Positions 31,640 through 42,164 of a stretch of 64,000 bases of DNA are shown here, in pieces. The position numbers were made by a program, and so were the translations under genes. Within the stretch, counting starts at the first letter, position 1. Each line of letters begins with the position of its first letter. The DNA lies in assembly GCF_023159225.1 (NCBI RefSeq), contig NC_063177.1, forward strand, positions 18,500,673-18,564,672. Direction: 5' to 3'. This DNA is from Perognathus longimembris pacificus (lineage: Eukaryota; Chordata; Mammalia; Rodentia; Heteromyidae). Under the pieces are notes generated by a model, which saw nothing but the letters and a program-made list of their open reading frames with translations, was not told where the DNA came from and did not search any database.

Positions 31640-33240
31640 TTTAAGAGACAATGATATTAAGTGGAATACAAGATGTTACAAAGTCCTAAATGATAAAATT
31701 CACCTAGAGTTATTCATCAAGTATGTTAATCATTTTCAGCTAAAGGTACAATTATCCATAGTTGTAGACAATCTGTTTTGCAGTATTGATACATGTATCT
31801 TTCAAGGTCATATAACACTGGCCAAAAGTATTTATCACATATATATACACACACATATATACATATATGTCAACATGTATCCACATATTATATGTATATA
31901 ATGTGTATTATTCTTTGTGCACTTATTCTGAATAATCCTTGTGCACTTACAATATGAATTGCATGCCTTTTTTGCTTCAAATACTTTGGGGCTTCAATGC
32001 TTGGGTCAGATTGTGGTGCTCAAATATAATGAAAATGTAGAAAAAAGCATAAATAGAACTTAAGTACCCTCAGTATTACCCAACAGGAAGACAGATCCCT
32101 CCTTTTTTAAAGTGTTTGTTTTTACAGGTTGCAACAGGCTAGTTGCAGCCTCTGAAAGCTTTTCTTGAGGATTCAACGTTTAAAACTAGGAGTAACAGTA
32201 ATAGAATAATTCTAAGAGCAATAATACACTTTTGTTCAAGTGCTGTCAAGTGTTTTCTACTGAAAGTAAAGGTGTCTAAACTTGTACCTTATCATTTATT
32301 GTTTGGTATAGGGTTGTCTTGTTTTTAAACAAGGTAGGAAAATCTTGTTTTAAGGTGACTCATGTAATGACATAGTAGTTAGTAGTGGCATGGTGTTTCT
32401 TTGCTCAGTTATGAGCACCTTAAATAATAGATACTGATATTTTCCCATAGAAGTTAAATCTTACATTTGGTATTTTAGAAAAGTTTAATCTTATGAGTTG
32501 AACCCTGCATGTACTAAGTATTCTTTGGTATTTGTAAGCATACATACTTAGCTGTATGAGAGCCTTAATAGTGAAAAAGATTAAATGTTCAATTCTATGT
32601 GACCATGGGCATTTAGGGCATGGTATTTATAATGTATGAGTTATATAAGTAGGCTATATTTTAATGTCTTTTAACATCTAGTAATTTCTCTTACCTGTGA
32701 CCATCTTTTCCTACTGTCCCTTGAGACCCATTCATCTGTGATTTGGTATTTATTCATTTACAGTTAATTAAATTGAGCTACTGAGCCTTGTTTTATGGGT
32801 CTTTAAAATACCATGCTACAGTTTTAAAACTACATCTAATAGAAACTTAATTTTGTCAGTTTCTGTAACTCAACAGATGATGTCACAACCTGGAAATAAT
32901 ATTTTTAGTAAAAAAAGGATTAAGTGTAGTTGGAAAGACACACAGAAATTTATTCTCCTAGTTAAAGTGATTCTTAAATTTTTATAGGGATTCTTAAATT
33001 TTTCTATAAGACAGTTTGTATTTAAAATTAAACTCAAGCCATTTTTACAATAGGACAGAATATAATTTTAGATAATAAATCATCTAAACCTAAGATTTAG
33101 AGAAACTTTCAATGAAAACCCCAGGAAGAGGATTGGAAAGTGATTAAGGTTTTGTCAGAGTTGATGCATTTTGACAGCGTGATTGACAGACTGCTTGACA
33201 GTTTTATCAGAAATGAAAGAATTGAGCAGCTTGTAAAAGA
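31640..33240. other. anonymous intronic DNA
   Basis: 1.6 kb without SINEs; a purine/pyrimidine-alternating AT/AC stretch lies at 31835-31910. No ORF with recognisable content. Confidence 0.6.
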
Positions 33241-33244
33241 AAAG

Positions 33245-33345
33245 TTTCAGAAGTGGTGATGTGGTTCAAGTGGTAAAGTTACAGCCTTGAATGAAAAAGC
33301 TAATTAAGAGCACAAGGCCCTCAGTTCAAGACCTAATACTGGCAT
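33245..33345 (+). mobile_element. Geo monomer alone (decayed)
   Basis: GGTTCAAGTGGTAAAGTTAC, CCTTGAATGAAAAAGC and CAGTTCAAGACCTAATACTG are the Geo A-box, middle and B-box parts; no left monomer precedes. Confidence 0.65.
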
Positions 33346-33554
33346 CGTTTTGGCTCTTGATCTTAGTATTTTTCTTCATTTCAAAGATTTTGGTTAAATC
33401 TACTCTATAACATGACTTGTTCTTTTAACAAAAAAAAACATATTTATACAAAATACTGTTGTCTAATTCTTAAGGAAAATACACACAAAATAATGCAACA
33501 ATGCCTACTATCCTTGGAGTATTACTTTCAGATTTATTTATTTGTTTGTTTATT

Positions 33555-33805
33555 TAGGTGCTGGTACTATGGCTTGAATTCAGGACCTCGTGTCCTCACT
33601 TGGTTTTTTTTGGTCAAGATTGGTACTTTTCTACTTGAGTCATTTTTCCACCTTAGGCTTATTTGCTGGTTAATCAAAGATAAGAGTCTCTCACACTTTT
33701 TTAGGGGCATGGGTTGGGGGCCTGGGCTGGCTTTTACTGGTGATCCTCAGGTCTTAGCCTTGCAAGCAGCTAGGATTTCAGGCATGAGACACCAGGACCA
33801 GTTTG
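33555..33805 (-). mobile_element. 7SL/B1-Geo chimeric SINE (decayed)
   Basis: GCTTGAATTCAGGACCTCG, TCAAAGATAAGAGTCTCTCA, GGGCTGGCTTTTACTGGTGA, CAAGCAGCTAGGATTTCAGG; a G-rich insertion disturbs the B1 half. Confidence 0.7.
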
Positions 33806-34145
33806 GATTTCAGTTCTTTTAAATATCTCTAAGTGTAGCAAATCTTCCTGTGAAGGTAAATTTTGTTTTTGGAAATAGTAAAAAAATAATTTCTATCTAT
33901 ATCAGCAGAGTACTAACTGATCCAAGGCATCTTATTTGAGTGCCTTATATTTTAGTCCTTAGCTATACAAGTTCCTGATCTCAGAACAGTAGACTTATCA
34001 TGGAGATAAGAAGGGAGTTCTCAGCCATGAAGTCTTTTTCACAAAATTAATAATTTTTGTAAAAGAACAAAAGTGAAAATAGGATTGTCTTTAATTTAAT
34101 GAGATAACTTTTTGTGTGTGAATGATGAACTAGCGAACACAGAGT

Positions 34146-34620
34146 TTTTGTTTGTCAACATTTGATAGATCTCTCTCAGTGTGACTCAAACCACACTGTC
34201 CCCAGCCCTTTAGCAGATGAATTTTTCGCATGATGACAGGCTGTTTAGAGTTCCCTTTTCCAGAACTTTGTAGTAGTACTATTATAATATCTCAATGATG
34301 GGTGGGCTCCAATCTTGTTTTTGGCAACATTAATTTGTGTATATTTACTGACCAAACCTACAATTTAGATTGACAGTTGGGCAGAAAGTCAATTCCTCTT
34401 TAAATGATAATACATCATGCCAGTTTGGCAAAGTAATCCAGGTGATATTTGTTGAAATTGATCCTGTAGTGATACATGCCACCAGCATTATCCTAGACTT
34501 ATGGATAATTCTGGTGTTTGCTGATGAAGCCACAGTGTGTGTGGTCCCTGTAGCCTTAAAGTCTCTAGGTCTTCTTTTGTGTATATTAGGTACTAATGGC
34601 ATATTAATTGCTTAAACACA
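34146..34620 (-). pseudogene. RPL27A: RPL27A processed pseudogene
   Basis: Read on the minus strand from the ATG at 34602, the sequence follows RPL27A (60S ribosomal protein L27a, uL15): the region for the NAGGM, NFDKYHPGYFGK, HYHLKRN and SFCPTVNL motifs is recognisable at 34370-34500, as are the later TRVNAAKNK and KQPVIV regions. The copy is intronless and heavily decayed, with substitutions, small deletions and frameshifts throughout, including a stop at about 34345. A short A-rich remnant near 34146-34152 may be the old tail. No target duplication was found. It is much older than the RPL19 copy. Confidence 0.85.
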
Positions 34621-34756
34621 GTTTCTGAGCACAAATTCAAAAAAACATTTCAATATCCTAATGTGGAACTTATCAAGATAATTACTTGAAGGGAATGCTC
34701 ATTTAAAAATATGCTTTTGAAAAATATGCATTCTGATGTGTTGTTTAAAAGAAACT

Positions 34757-34964
34757 TTTTTTTTTTTTTTTTGGCCAGTCCTGGGGCTTGGACTCAGGGC
34801 CTGAGCACTGTCCCTGGCTTCTTTTTGCTCAAGGCTAGCACTCTGCCACTTGAGCCACAGCGCCACTTCTGGCCGTTTTCTGCATATGTGGTGCTGGGGA
34901 ATTGAACCCAGGGCCTCATGTATACGAGGCAAGCACTCTTGCCACTAGGCCATATCCCCAGCCT
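34757..34964 (-). mobile_element. IDL-Geo SINE, left arm of an inverted pair
   Basis: Complete reverse dimer. AAAAGAAACT lies on both sides (34747-34756, 34965-34974). Confidence 0.94.
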
Positions 34965-34974
34965 AAAAGAAACT

Positions 34975-35168
34975 AGGCTAGGAATATGGCCTAGTGGTAG
35001 AGTGCTTGCCTTGCATACTTGAAGCCCTGGGTTCGATTCCTCAGCACCACATATATAGGAATAGCCAGAAGTGGTGCTGTGGCTCAAGTGGTAGAGTGCT
35101 AGCCTTGAGCAAAAAGAAGCCAAGGACAATGCTTAGGCCCTGAGTTCAAGCCCCAGGACTGGCAAAAA
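34975..35168 (+). mobile_element. IDL-Geo SINE, right arm of an inverted pair
   Basis: Complete forward dimer, older type, starting right after the second AAAAGAAACT; its tail grew into (GGAA)n and is followed by GGAAACTTTC, a third copy of the target. Confidence 0.93.
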
Positions 35169-35240
35169 GGAAGGAAGGAAGGAAGGAAGGGAGGGAGGGA
35201 GGGAGGGAGGGAAGGAAGGAAAGAAGGAAGGAAGGAAACT
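35168..35240. repeat. (GGAA/GGGA)n microsatellite in SINE tail
   Basis: About 70 purine bases of GGAA and GGGA units ending at GAAACTTTC. Confidence 0.95.
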
Positions 35241-35244
35241 TTCA

Positions 35245-36150
35245 TTAGCTTGTAATTTGATAGGCTTAAATTAAACATTGTATCTTTAGATATTCTGAAA
35301 ACATTCACTATGGAAAATTAAGAAAGAAAGATCTTGTCCACTTATTTCTACCTCTCTAAAACCTCTTTGGTCCATTTTGTTTTGTTAAATTTCTGGGCTA
35401 AAAAAGATGTGTCCCCTTTCAGAGCAAATATGAATTGGAGGGTAGTGTAGAGGAGAGATGTGATTTTTATAATTTTTTAAAAACATGCATCATGTCTCTC
35501 AGAAAGTAGGTGCATTCATTGCTCATTTTCCCTGTGCTAATTGAGGAATATACCAGGCTGCTATAAAAAAGACCTCAACACACTAAAGCATACATTGGTA
35601 AGCTGAGGTTTATTTCTCTTTCACGTATAGTTTAAAGAATATTTATTAATCAGAGCTCAAAGAACTGCTCAGCAAATGGAGCTTAGGTACTCCAAAACTA
35701 TATATTTATACACATAGATTGCCAAGTTGTCCTGAAAACTTTATTTTGCATTTTTGGCTACTTAAAAATATTTACTTAACAAGAAAGTGGGAACTGGAAG
35801 CATGGTTCAGTTGGTTAGAGTGCTAGCCAGTGAGCAAAAGTGTTGGATACCAAGTACAAGTTTGCCCACATCCTGTTATCTTCTGATTGCTTTGTCTCAA
35901 TGAGAGACAAAGAATTTGTCATTTAAAAAATAAAAAGTATACAAACTAGAAGTTGTCTTGCTATTTATTGGCTAGATTTTAATATCTAACAATTTAGTAA
36001 AAAATCATTGTACTGAGTGGAAATATTTCCGTTTGTTCTAATTATTTTTAAAACAACTTCCTAGTTATTTTTTCTTTCTAAATTTCTTAACTGTGATTTA
36101 AGAGTTGAGTTCTAAGGTTCTGTCCAGGCTCAGCATGTAAATGTACTTTC
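35245..36150. other. mostly anonymous intronic DNA
   Basis: Only a dID/Geo-like fragment at 35788-35872. Confidence 0.6.
35788..35872 (+). mobile_element. dID/Geo-like SINE fragment
   Basis: GCATGGTTCAGTTGGTTAGA, GTGCTAGCCAGTGAGCAAAA, CAAGTACAAGTTTGCC. Confidence 0.45.
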
Positions 36151-36166
36151 AGAAAAGTGCCTTCGG

Positions 36167-36341
36167 AGCTGGGAATATGGCCTAGTGGTAGAGGGCTTGC
36201 CATATATATATGGCCAGAGTGATGCTGTGGCTCAAGTGGCAGAGTGCTAGCCTAGAGCAAAAAGAAGCCAGGAACAGTGCTCAGGCCCTGAGTTCAGGCC
36301 CCAGGACTGGCAAAAAAAAAAAAAAAAAAAGAAAGAAAGAA
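36167..36341 (+). mobile_element. IDL-Geo SINE lacking the left B box
   Basis: The ID half keeps GGGAATATGGCCTAGTGGTA (A box) but jumps from TTGCC to ATATATATGG, losing the B-box half. Geo half complete. Target repeat AAAGTGCCTTC before 36167 and at 36346-36356. Confidence 0.92.
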
Positions 36342-36907
36342 AGGAAAGTGCCTTCAAAAACAAAAAATAGAATAATGGGATGTTATAATTATTTTCATTA
36401 AGTTTATGGTAATTATGGTAAGGCCACAGAATAGGCTAAGAGATAATTTTATTAAACTGACCACTGGATTCATGGAGTAGGAATCTCTTGTCCCCACAGA
36501 GGAAATGTGATTTACATTCTATGACTTGGGAATTTATTTTTATATGCTGTTACTATTTTATTAAGTATCTGCCCAGAGGCTATTCAAAGCTTAAAAATAT
36601 TCTGTAATGAGTTAACACATTTATGCCTAAAAATAGTTTATAAAATCTTTTAAAAAATAATTCTTAGAAGCAGATCTTTTATTACAGGGGTAAGACTAGG
36701 AAGGAGGTAATAAGAATTGAAGGACAATTTAGGATCTGATTAACTTTTGGTATGGGAGACTGACAGTGGCTTTCAGTATGTACTTTCTTGTTTATTTTCC
36801 ATTTTTTCTGCAACCATTATACTTAATATTGTGCCTGGAAGAACTTTGACAATAAAAAAGCCTGAAAACACATATGAAGCCTATTGAAGTATGTAAAAGA
36901 AACCCTG

Positions 36908-37114
36908 GGAGCTGAGAATGTGGCTTAGCAGTGGTAGAGTGCTTGCCTTGCATGCATGAAGCCTTGGGTTCGATTCCTCAGTACCACATAAACAGAAAAA
37001 TCCAGAAGTGGTGCTGTGGCTCAAGAGGTAGAGTGCTAGCCTTGAGCAGAAAGAAGCCAGGGACAGTGCTCAGGCCCTGAGTCCAAGCCCCAGGACTGGC
37101 AAAAAGAAAGAAAG
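36908..37114 (+). mobile_element. IDL-Geo SINE
   Basis: Complete dimer with (GAAA)n tail. Target repeat AAAGAAACCCTG (36896-36907, 37115-37126). Confidence 0.94.
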
Positions 37115-37231
37115 AAAGAAACCCTGAAATTGGGCACCAGTGGCGCATGCCTGTAATACTAGCTACTCAGGAGGCTAAAATCTCAGGATCATGATTTGAA
37201 GCCAGCCTAGACAGAAAAGTCCAAGAGACAC

Positions 37232-37446
37232 TTTTTTTTTTTTTTTTGCCAGTCATGGGGCTTGAACTCAGGGCCTGAGCACTGTCCCTGGCTTCTTTTT
37301 GCTCAATCAAGGCTAGCACTGTGCCACTTGAGCCACAGCGCCACTTCTGTTTTTTTTTTTCTATATATATGTGGTGCTAAGGAATCAAACCCAGGGCTTC
37401 ATGTATTTGAGGCATACACACTACCACTAGGCTATATTCCCAGCCT
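37232..37446 (-). mobile_element. IDL-Geo SINE nested in a 7SL-Geo SINE
   Basis: Complete reverse dimer with a T-run expansion in the linker; host repeats GAGACACTT / GAGACTCTT flank it. Confidence 0.92.
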
Positions 37447-37450
37447 GTGA

Positions 37451-37706
37451 GACTCTTTTTTATTTAAAAAAAGTTTTTTTATTGTTATTGTAGAATTGAT
37501 ATACAGAGGAGTTACAGTTAAATTAATGTGGTAATGAATACAGTTCCTTTTGAACTATGTCTCCCTTTGTGTCACTGTCTCCCAGTCTTTCCCTCTCATC
37601 CCTACCCACAAGATATTCAGTTCATTTTCCACATACTGTCTAGTGACTATCACTGTTGTATTAGTTTACCCTTGTTCCACCTTTTGTGTGCCCTCCTATG
37701 CCCTCT
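37451..37706 (-). repeat. unassigned poly(A)-ended repeat, copy 3 with target repeats
   Basis: Minus-strand reading ends TTTAACTGTAACTCCTCTG, ACAATAACAATAAAAAAAC. It splits a 7SL-Geo SINE, with GAGACTC/GAGACAC-type repeats (37448-37456, 37708-37716) on each side, which indicates insertion by target-primed reverse transcription. About 250 bp long. Confidence 0.7.
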
Positions 37707-38116
37707 ATGAGACACTTATTTCCAATTAACCACCAGAAAACCAGAAGTGGTACTGTGGCTCAAAGTGGTAGAGCACTAGCCTTGAGGAGAAAAAGCTCAG
37801 GGACAATGCCCAGGCCCTAAGGTCAAGCCCTATGACAGATGGACAAAAAAAAAAGTTGAATAAGTACTGATCCTGCCTATTCCTAGGAAGACTTACTATT
37901 GGGAAAATGCTGTTTCTACTCAGGATAATTTATATGTTCAATGCAATTTTAATCAAAATATTACTAGGCTTTCTTTTGAAACTTAAGAGCTGATTTTAAC
38001 AACATGCATTGCACTCATAAACTCCTTTATTGGATGGTAGCTTTTTTGTACAACTACTTAAAGATAATAAATAAATTACATGTATACAATAAAATAAAAT
38101 TCATGTTAATGAGAAA

Positions 38117-38357
38117 AGTTTTTTGTGTGCCAGTCCAGAGGCTTGAACTCAGGGTTTGAACACTGTCCTTGAGCTTTTGTGCTCAAGGTTAGTGCTTTGC
38201 CACTTAAGATACAGCTCCACTTCTACCTTTTTTGGTAGATTATTGGAGCTAAGAGTCTCATGAACTTTTCTGCCTGGATTGGCTTTGAACCACAATCTTC
38301 AGGTCTCTCTCTTCTGCTTAGCTAGGATTATTGGCATGAGCCATTGGCTCCTGACCA
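38117..38357 (-). mobile_element. 7SL/B1-Geo chimeric SINE
   Basis: CCAGTCCAGAGGCTTGAACT, TGGAGCTAAGAGTCTCATGA, GGATTGGCTTTGAACCACAA, TTAGCTAGGATTATTGGCAT. Confidence 0.82.
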
Positions 38358-38504
38358 AAGAAAAGAAAAAAATTCTAATGATAGTGGATATTTGATCATT
38401 GCTAAAAGCTGTATAAATTGATGGAACATATATAAACATATATACATATATATGAATTTACTGTATGCTAGAGATGGTATTTCAAATCACTTGTGATTGG
38501 AGGA

Positions 38505-38893
38505 ACTACAACTGAAGTTTCCATAAGTTGACAAAAAAAATTTGGGGTAAGTGCCCCCAAAGGTACATGTGTTAAAAGGATGGTTCCTAGAATGGCACTA
38601 TTGGGAAGTACTGGAATCTTTGCGATGAGGCCTAATGAGAGATCTTTAAGACACTGGGAACATGTCCTTGAATGGTATAGTAGGACCCTAGCCCCCTTTT
38701 TGCTGTCTTTTGCGTACTGGCCATGAAGTAAACAATTTTGCTTTACCATACATTCCCATTTGCCATAGAACCAAATCAACTTAGTAAATTGGTTATAGAC
38801 TGGAACCTCCAAGATTATGAGGCAAAATAACCCTTTTCTCTTTATACATTGATTATTTCAGGAATTTTGTTATAGTGACAGAATGCTAATACA
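38505..38893 (+). mobile_element. MaLR-like LTR fragment
   Basis: Resembles MaLR-type LTRs in order of landmarks: the block leading to GGCACTATTGGGAAG, the GAGGCCTAATG region, a GGCCATGAAGTAAACAA segment, GACTGGAACCTCC, a GGCAAAATAACCC polyadenylation region and a TTTTGTTATAGTGACAGAA end. Family assigned from memory of the consensus; diverged and without target duplications seen. Confidence 0.6.
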
Positions 38894-39092
38894 AAACCCC
38901 AGATTAGGCCAAGTATCTCAAGAAGAAATCCCAAATGGGTTATAAACCTAAAATGTTTTTCAACAAATAAAGTTATTGGATGAAAATATGTTTATGGCCT
39001 TGAAGTAAGAAAGACCTTCTTAAATAAGCCACAGACCCAAAAGTCCTAAAAGATTACTCATTATTTGAGATTATTTGTTATTATTAAGATTA

Positions 39093-39190
39093 CCTATAGC
39101 CAGGCACCAGTGGCTCATGCTTGTAATCCTAACTACTCAGGAGGCTGAGATCTGAAGATTGCAGTCCATGAGATGCTTATCTTCAATAAA

Positions 39191-39244
<54 letters not shown>

Positions 39245-39347
39245 ACACAAACCCAGAGCTGGTGCTGTGGCTCAAGTGGCAGAGTGCTCATCTTGAGCAA
39301 AAGAAGCTCAGGGACGGCTCCCATGCCCAGAGTTCAAGCCCCAGGAC
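39093..39347 (+). mobile_element. 7SL/B1-Geo chimeric SINE with (CA)n in the linker
   Basis: B1 half GCCAGGCACCAGTGGCTCAT, TAATCCTAACTACTCAGGAG, then ATCTTCAATAAACCA running into a 29-unit CA tract at the linker, then a full Geo half ending CAAGCCCCAGGACCAG. Confidence 0.88.
39192..39249. repeat. (CA)n microsatellite in SINE linker
   Basis: Near-perfect CA run replacing the usual AACCACCAGAAAACC linker. Confidence 0.96.
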
Positions 39348-39505
39348 CAGTTCAAAGCCAGTCCAGGCAGGAAAATCCATGAGACTATTTAACTACCAGA
39401 AAACCAGAAGTGGTGCTCAAGTGGTAGAGTGCTAGCCTTGAGCAGAAGAGATTAGGGATAGTGCCCAGACCCAGAGCTCAAGCCCCACGACTGACAAAAA
39501 CAAAA
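39348..39505 (+). mobile_element. partial 7SL-Geo unit fused to the preceding one
   Basis: Starts inside the B1 half (GTTCAAAGCCAGTCCAGGCA) directly after the Geo end of 39093-39347, then linker and a Geo half with a small gap, then A/C tail. Confidence 0.82.
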
Positions 39506-39767
39506 TTCATACTCATAAAAAGAAATTTATATTCATAATTTGAGATCTTGAATTTTATATCACACTTTATTATAGCACAATGAATAACATCTATTACAAA
39601 CATAGCACAATAGCATATAGTAGGGTGTGGATGGACTTTACCCCATATTATACAATATATATCATACTCTTAATACTTTGTCTAATAGCCATTTATTATG
39701 GAATATCTATTATTGTAGGAATCTGGAAGAAATGTAAGTTCTGAGTAAGGTCACCAGATTGTACATT

Positions 39768-39882
39768 TTATTTTCTTTTTGCCCATCCTGGGACTTGAAC
39801 TGGGCCTGGGCGCTGTCCCTGAGCTTCTTTTGCTCAAGATGAGCACTCTACCACTTGAGCCACAGCACCATTTCTGGTGCGT

Positions 39883-39914
<32 letters not shown>

Positions 39915-40033
39915 AGTTTATTGGAGGTAAGCATCTCATGGACTTTCCTACTTAGGCTGGCTTTGAACTGTGATCCTCAGATCTCAGCCTCCTGAATAGC
40001 GAGGATTATAGGTTTGAGCTACTAGAGCCCAGC
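39768..40033 (-). mobile_element. 7SL/B1-Geo chimeric SINE with (GT)n in the linker
   Basis: Reversed Geo half to CACAGCACCATTTCTGG, then a GT tract at 39878-39914 in the linker position, then GTTTATTGGAGGTAAGCATC and the B1 half. Confidence 0.85.
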
Positions 40034-40654
40034 TAACTGTATATTTTCATGATCTTCTATTTATTTCCATAAGTTTCCATAATGGTTCTTTCAAAAATCT
40101 TCATTAATTGATTTATTCATTCTAAAAACATGCATCAAACATTTAACACATCAAACTATGTGTCACACAATGTGCTTGCTATACAGTAAGTATGAATTTC
40201 ATACATAAAATTGACATAATTTCTACTCAAAGCCTACTCTGTATAGTAGTGAAGATAGAATTAAGTATGTATACTAATTTGTAATTTAATTTGTGATAAT
40301 CCTATGAATAAAATAATAGGGACCAGTATTTAGCTTGGATTAACATAGAGCCATACTTATGGAAGCTTGAAAAATTAGTAGGTGCCAGACACAGGAAAAA
40401 AAGTTGTATAAATAAAAGGAAAATTCAAAGGTCTTGAGGTGGGAAAGTTCGATATGCTTGTTGCTGTAGCAAGAGTGTAACTGGATCATATACAGTAAAT
40501 TGAGTGAGGAAAATGGGGATGTAAGCAAGGACCAGATTATGTGCAATAGATCATTGTAAAAAGTTTGGAATTCATTTTCCTCAAGAAATATTAGAAAGCC
40601 ACAAAAAGATTTCTTACATTGGAGTGACCATCATTCTGCTTTCAAATGATGGCT

Positions 40655-40747
40655 TTGGGTCTTAGGATATAGCTCAATAATATAATACTTGCCAAGCATA
40701 CACAAGGTCCTAGGATTAATCCCCAGCACTGAAAAAGAAAAAGATGA
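40655..40747 (+). mobile_element. ID-type SINE monomer
   Basis: GGATATAGCTCAATAATATA, TTGCCAAGCATACACAAGGT, GATTAATCCCCAGCACTG and an A/G tail. Inserted in old repeat copy B. Confidence 0.65.
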
Positions 40748-40752
40748 TTTCA

Positions 40753-40885
40753 GAGCTAAGCATGGTGGTGCATAACTGTAATCGCAATTTTCAAGAGGCA
40801 GGGGAGGGGGAATCATAAGTTTGAGTCTAGTTCAGGCTTCATAGTGAATTCCAGCCAGCTTGGACTAAATAGTGAGACTCTATCT

Positions 40886-40898
<13 letters not shown>
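40753..40898 (+). mobile_element. B1-type SINE
   Basis: AGCATGGTGGTGCATAACTG, GAGACTCTATCTAAAAAA; A tail continues into (AT)n. Confidence 0.7.

Positions 40899-40944
<46 letters not shown>
40899..40944. repeat. (AT)n microsatellite in B1 tail
   Basis: About 22 AT units after the A tail. Confidence 0.95.
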
Positions 40945-40947
<3 letters not shown>

Positions 40948-41947
40948 TCTGGCTGCTCTGTGGAGAATAGATAGTTGGGGATAAGAATGGAGTTAAGGAG
41001 GCCAATAAGGAAGGTAGTGCAGGTGAGAAGTGATATATGAAGATGATACATTTTTACTGAATACATTTATTTATTTTTGAGGCTTATGGATAAGCAGAGC
41101 AGAGGCAAAATAATAAGTCAAGGATGACCCCAGAATTTTTATTGGAGCAACTAAAGTGTATACTTACAGTTTTCTGAGATAAAGAATACTAGGTCAAAGC
41201 AGGTTTAGAAAAGAGAATAGAAGTGGCCTTGAAAGTATAGTTCTAACGTTAAATTTCAGATATGAGTCTTAATGGGGATGACAAATAGGCTAATAACTAA
41301 TTGAATATATGACTTTGGAGCTTAGATTAGAAATTTGAGCTCGGGATGTACATTTGAGAGTTATCAGTGAATAGTTAATATTTAAAATTGTAATACTAAT
41401 GAGATCATTTAGAGGGAAAGTTAGGGACAGAAAGAAGACCTAAGACTAACTCCTTAATCTTTTGAGATTCTGAAACACGTTAATTAACTGGATTTTCTGT
41501 GCAGTTTAAATGTTACCTGATAGAGTTCTGCATTTTCATTTTATTTTGTTACAGCTCTTAAAAACAACAAATAAACTCAATTACAATTTTTAGTTAAATG
41601 TGTTAATTTGAAAATCTCCTTTAGTAAAAGTATCTTTCTTACTATATTTATAGACTTTTTCTGGGAACCAGACATTATTCTGAACACTTTTAAGGGAATA
41701 TAGATATAGATTCAGAGAGTGGAGAAAACTGGACAAAGTATCATATTTTCCAAGAACTTATCAGTAGACACTTGTTTATTATGTCCATTTATTGCTGGTA
41801 ATAATTTCTGTTCTTGTCCATAACCTCTTCTAAAAACAGAATAGAAAGCTGAAGGGAACTTTCATTTGTATTATAGTTGCCAGTCAATTTAAATTTGCTT
41901 TATTCAAGTCATGTACCCTGCAGCAACTGGGTTGATATGTGTCTTGG

Positions 41948-42061
41948 TAGTTTTTTTTTCTTTCTTTCTTTCTTTTTGATTGGTTGTGGGGCTTGAACTC
42001 TGGGCCTAGGCACTTCAGCTCAAAGCTAGTGCTCTACCATTTGAGCCACAGCACCACTTCC
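41948..42061 (-). mobile_element. Geo monomer inserted alone
   Basis: Reversed Geo half only: (TTTC)n tail, GGGGCTTGAACTCTGGGCC, CATTTGAGCCACAGCACCAC, with no ID or B1 part. Perfect 14-bp target repeat GATATGTGTCTTGG (41934-41947, 42062-42075) shows it inserted in this form. Confidence 0.9.
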
Positions 42062-42164
42062 GATATGTGTCTTGGGTTGATAAAGTTCAACATTTAATGG
42101 ATATGTAGTTTGTTTAGTTCAGCTTAGTTTAGTTTTATTGTTTTGTTTTTCTTTGAGACAGAAT

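Larger units (their letters stand above)
37128..37848 (+). mobile_element. 7SL/B1-Geo chimeric SINE split by two insertions
   Basis: B1 half at 37133-37230 (GGCGCATGCCTGTAATACTA) resumes at 37708 with GAGACACTTATTTCCAATTA and the Geo half to about 37845. Between them lie an IDL-Geo SINE and an unassigned poly(A) repeat. Confidence 0.88.
40420..41470 (+). mobile_element. old unassigned mammalian repeat, copy B (split by SINEs)
   Basis: Long, decayed repeat with successive blocks: CTTGAGGTGGGAAAGTTCG, ACCAGATTATGTGCAATAG, TTGGAGTGACCATCATTCTG, then after inserted SINEs GGCTGCTCTGTGGAGAATAG, GTCAAGGATGACCCCAGAAT and GAGAGTTATCAGTGAATAG. The break at about 40655-40944 holds an ID-like SINE, a B1 and an (AT)n tract. 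I know this order from other mammalian genomes but not the family name. Confidence 0.55.

Noticed and set aside
31835..31910. alternating AT/AC stretch as a regulatory element
   Set aside because: Low-complexity sequence without a motif that would support a function.
33412..33822. 136-codon ORF
   Set aside because: Its second half is a reversed 7SL-Geo SINE; the first half has no similarity.
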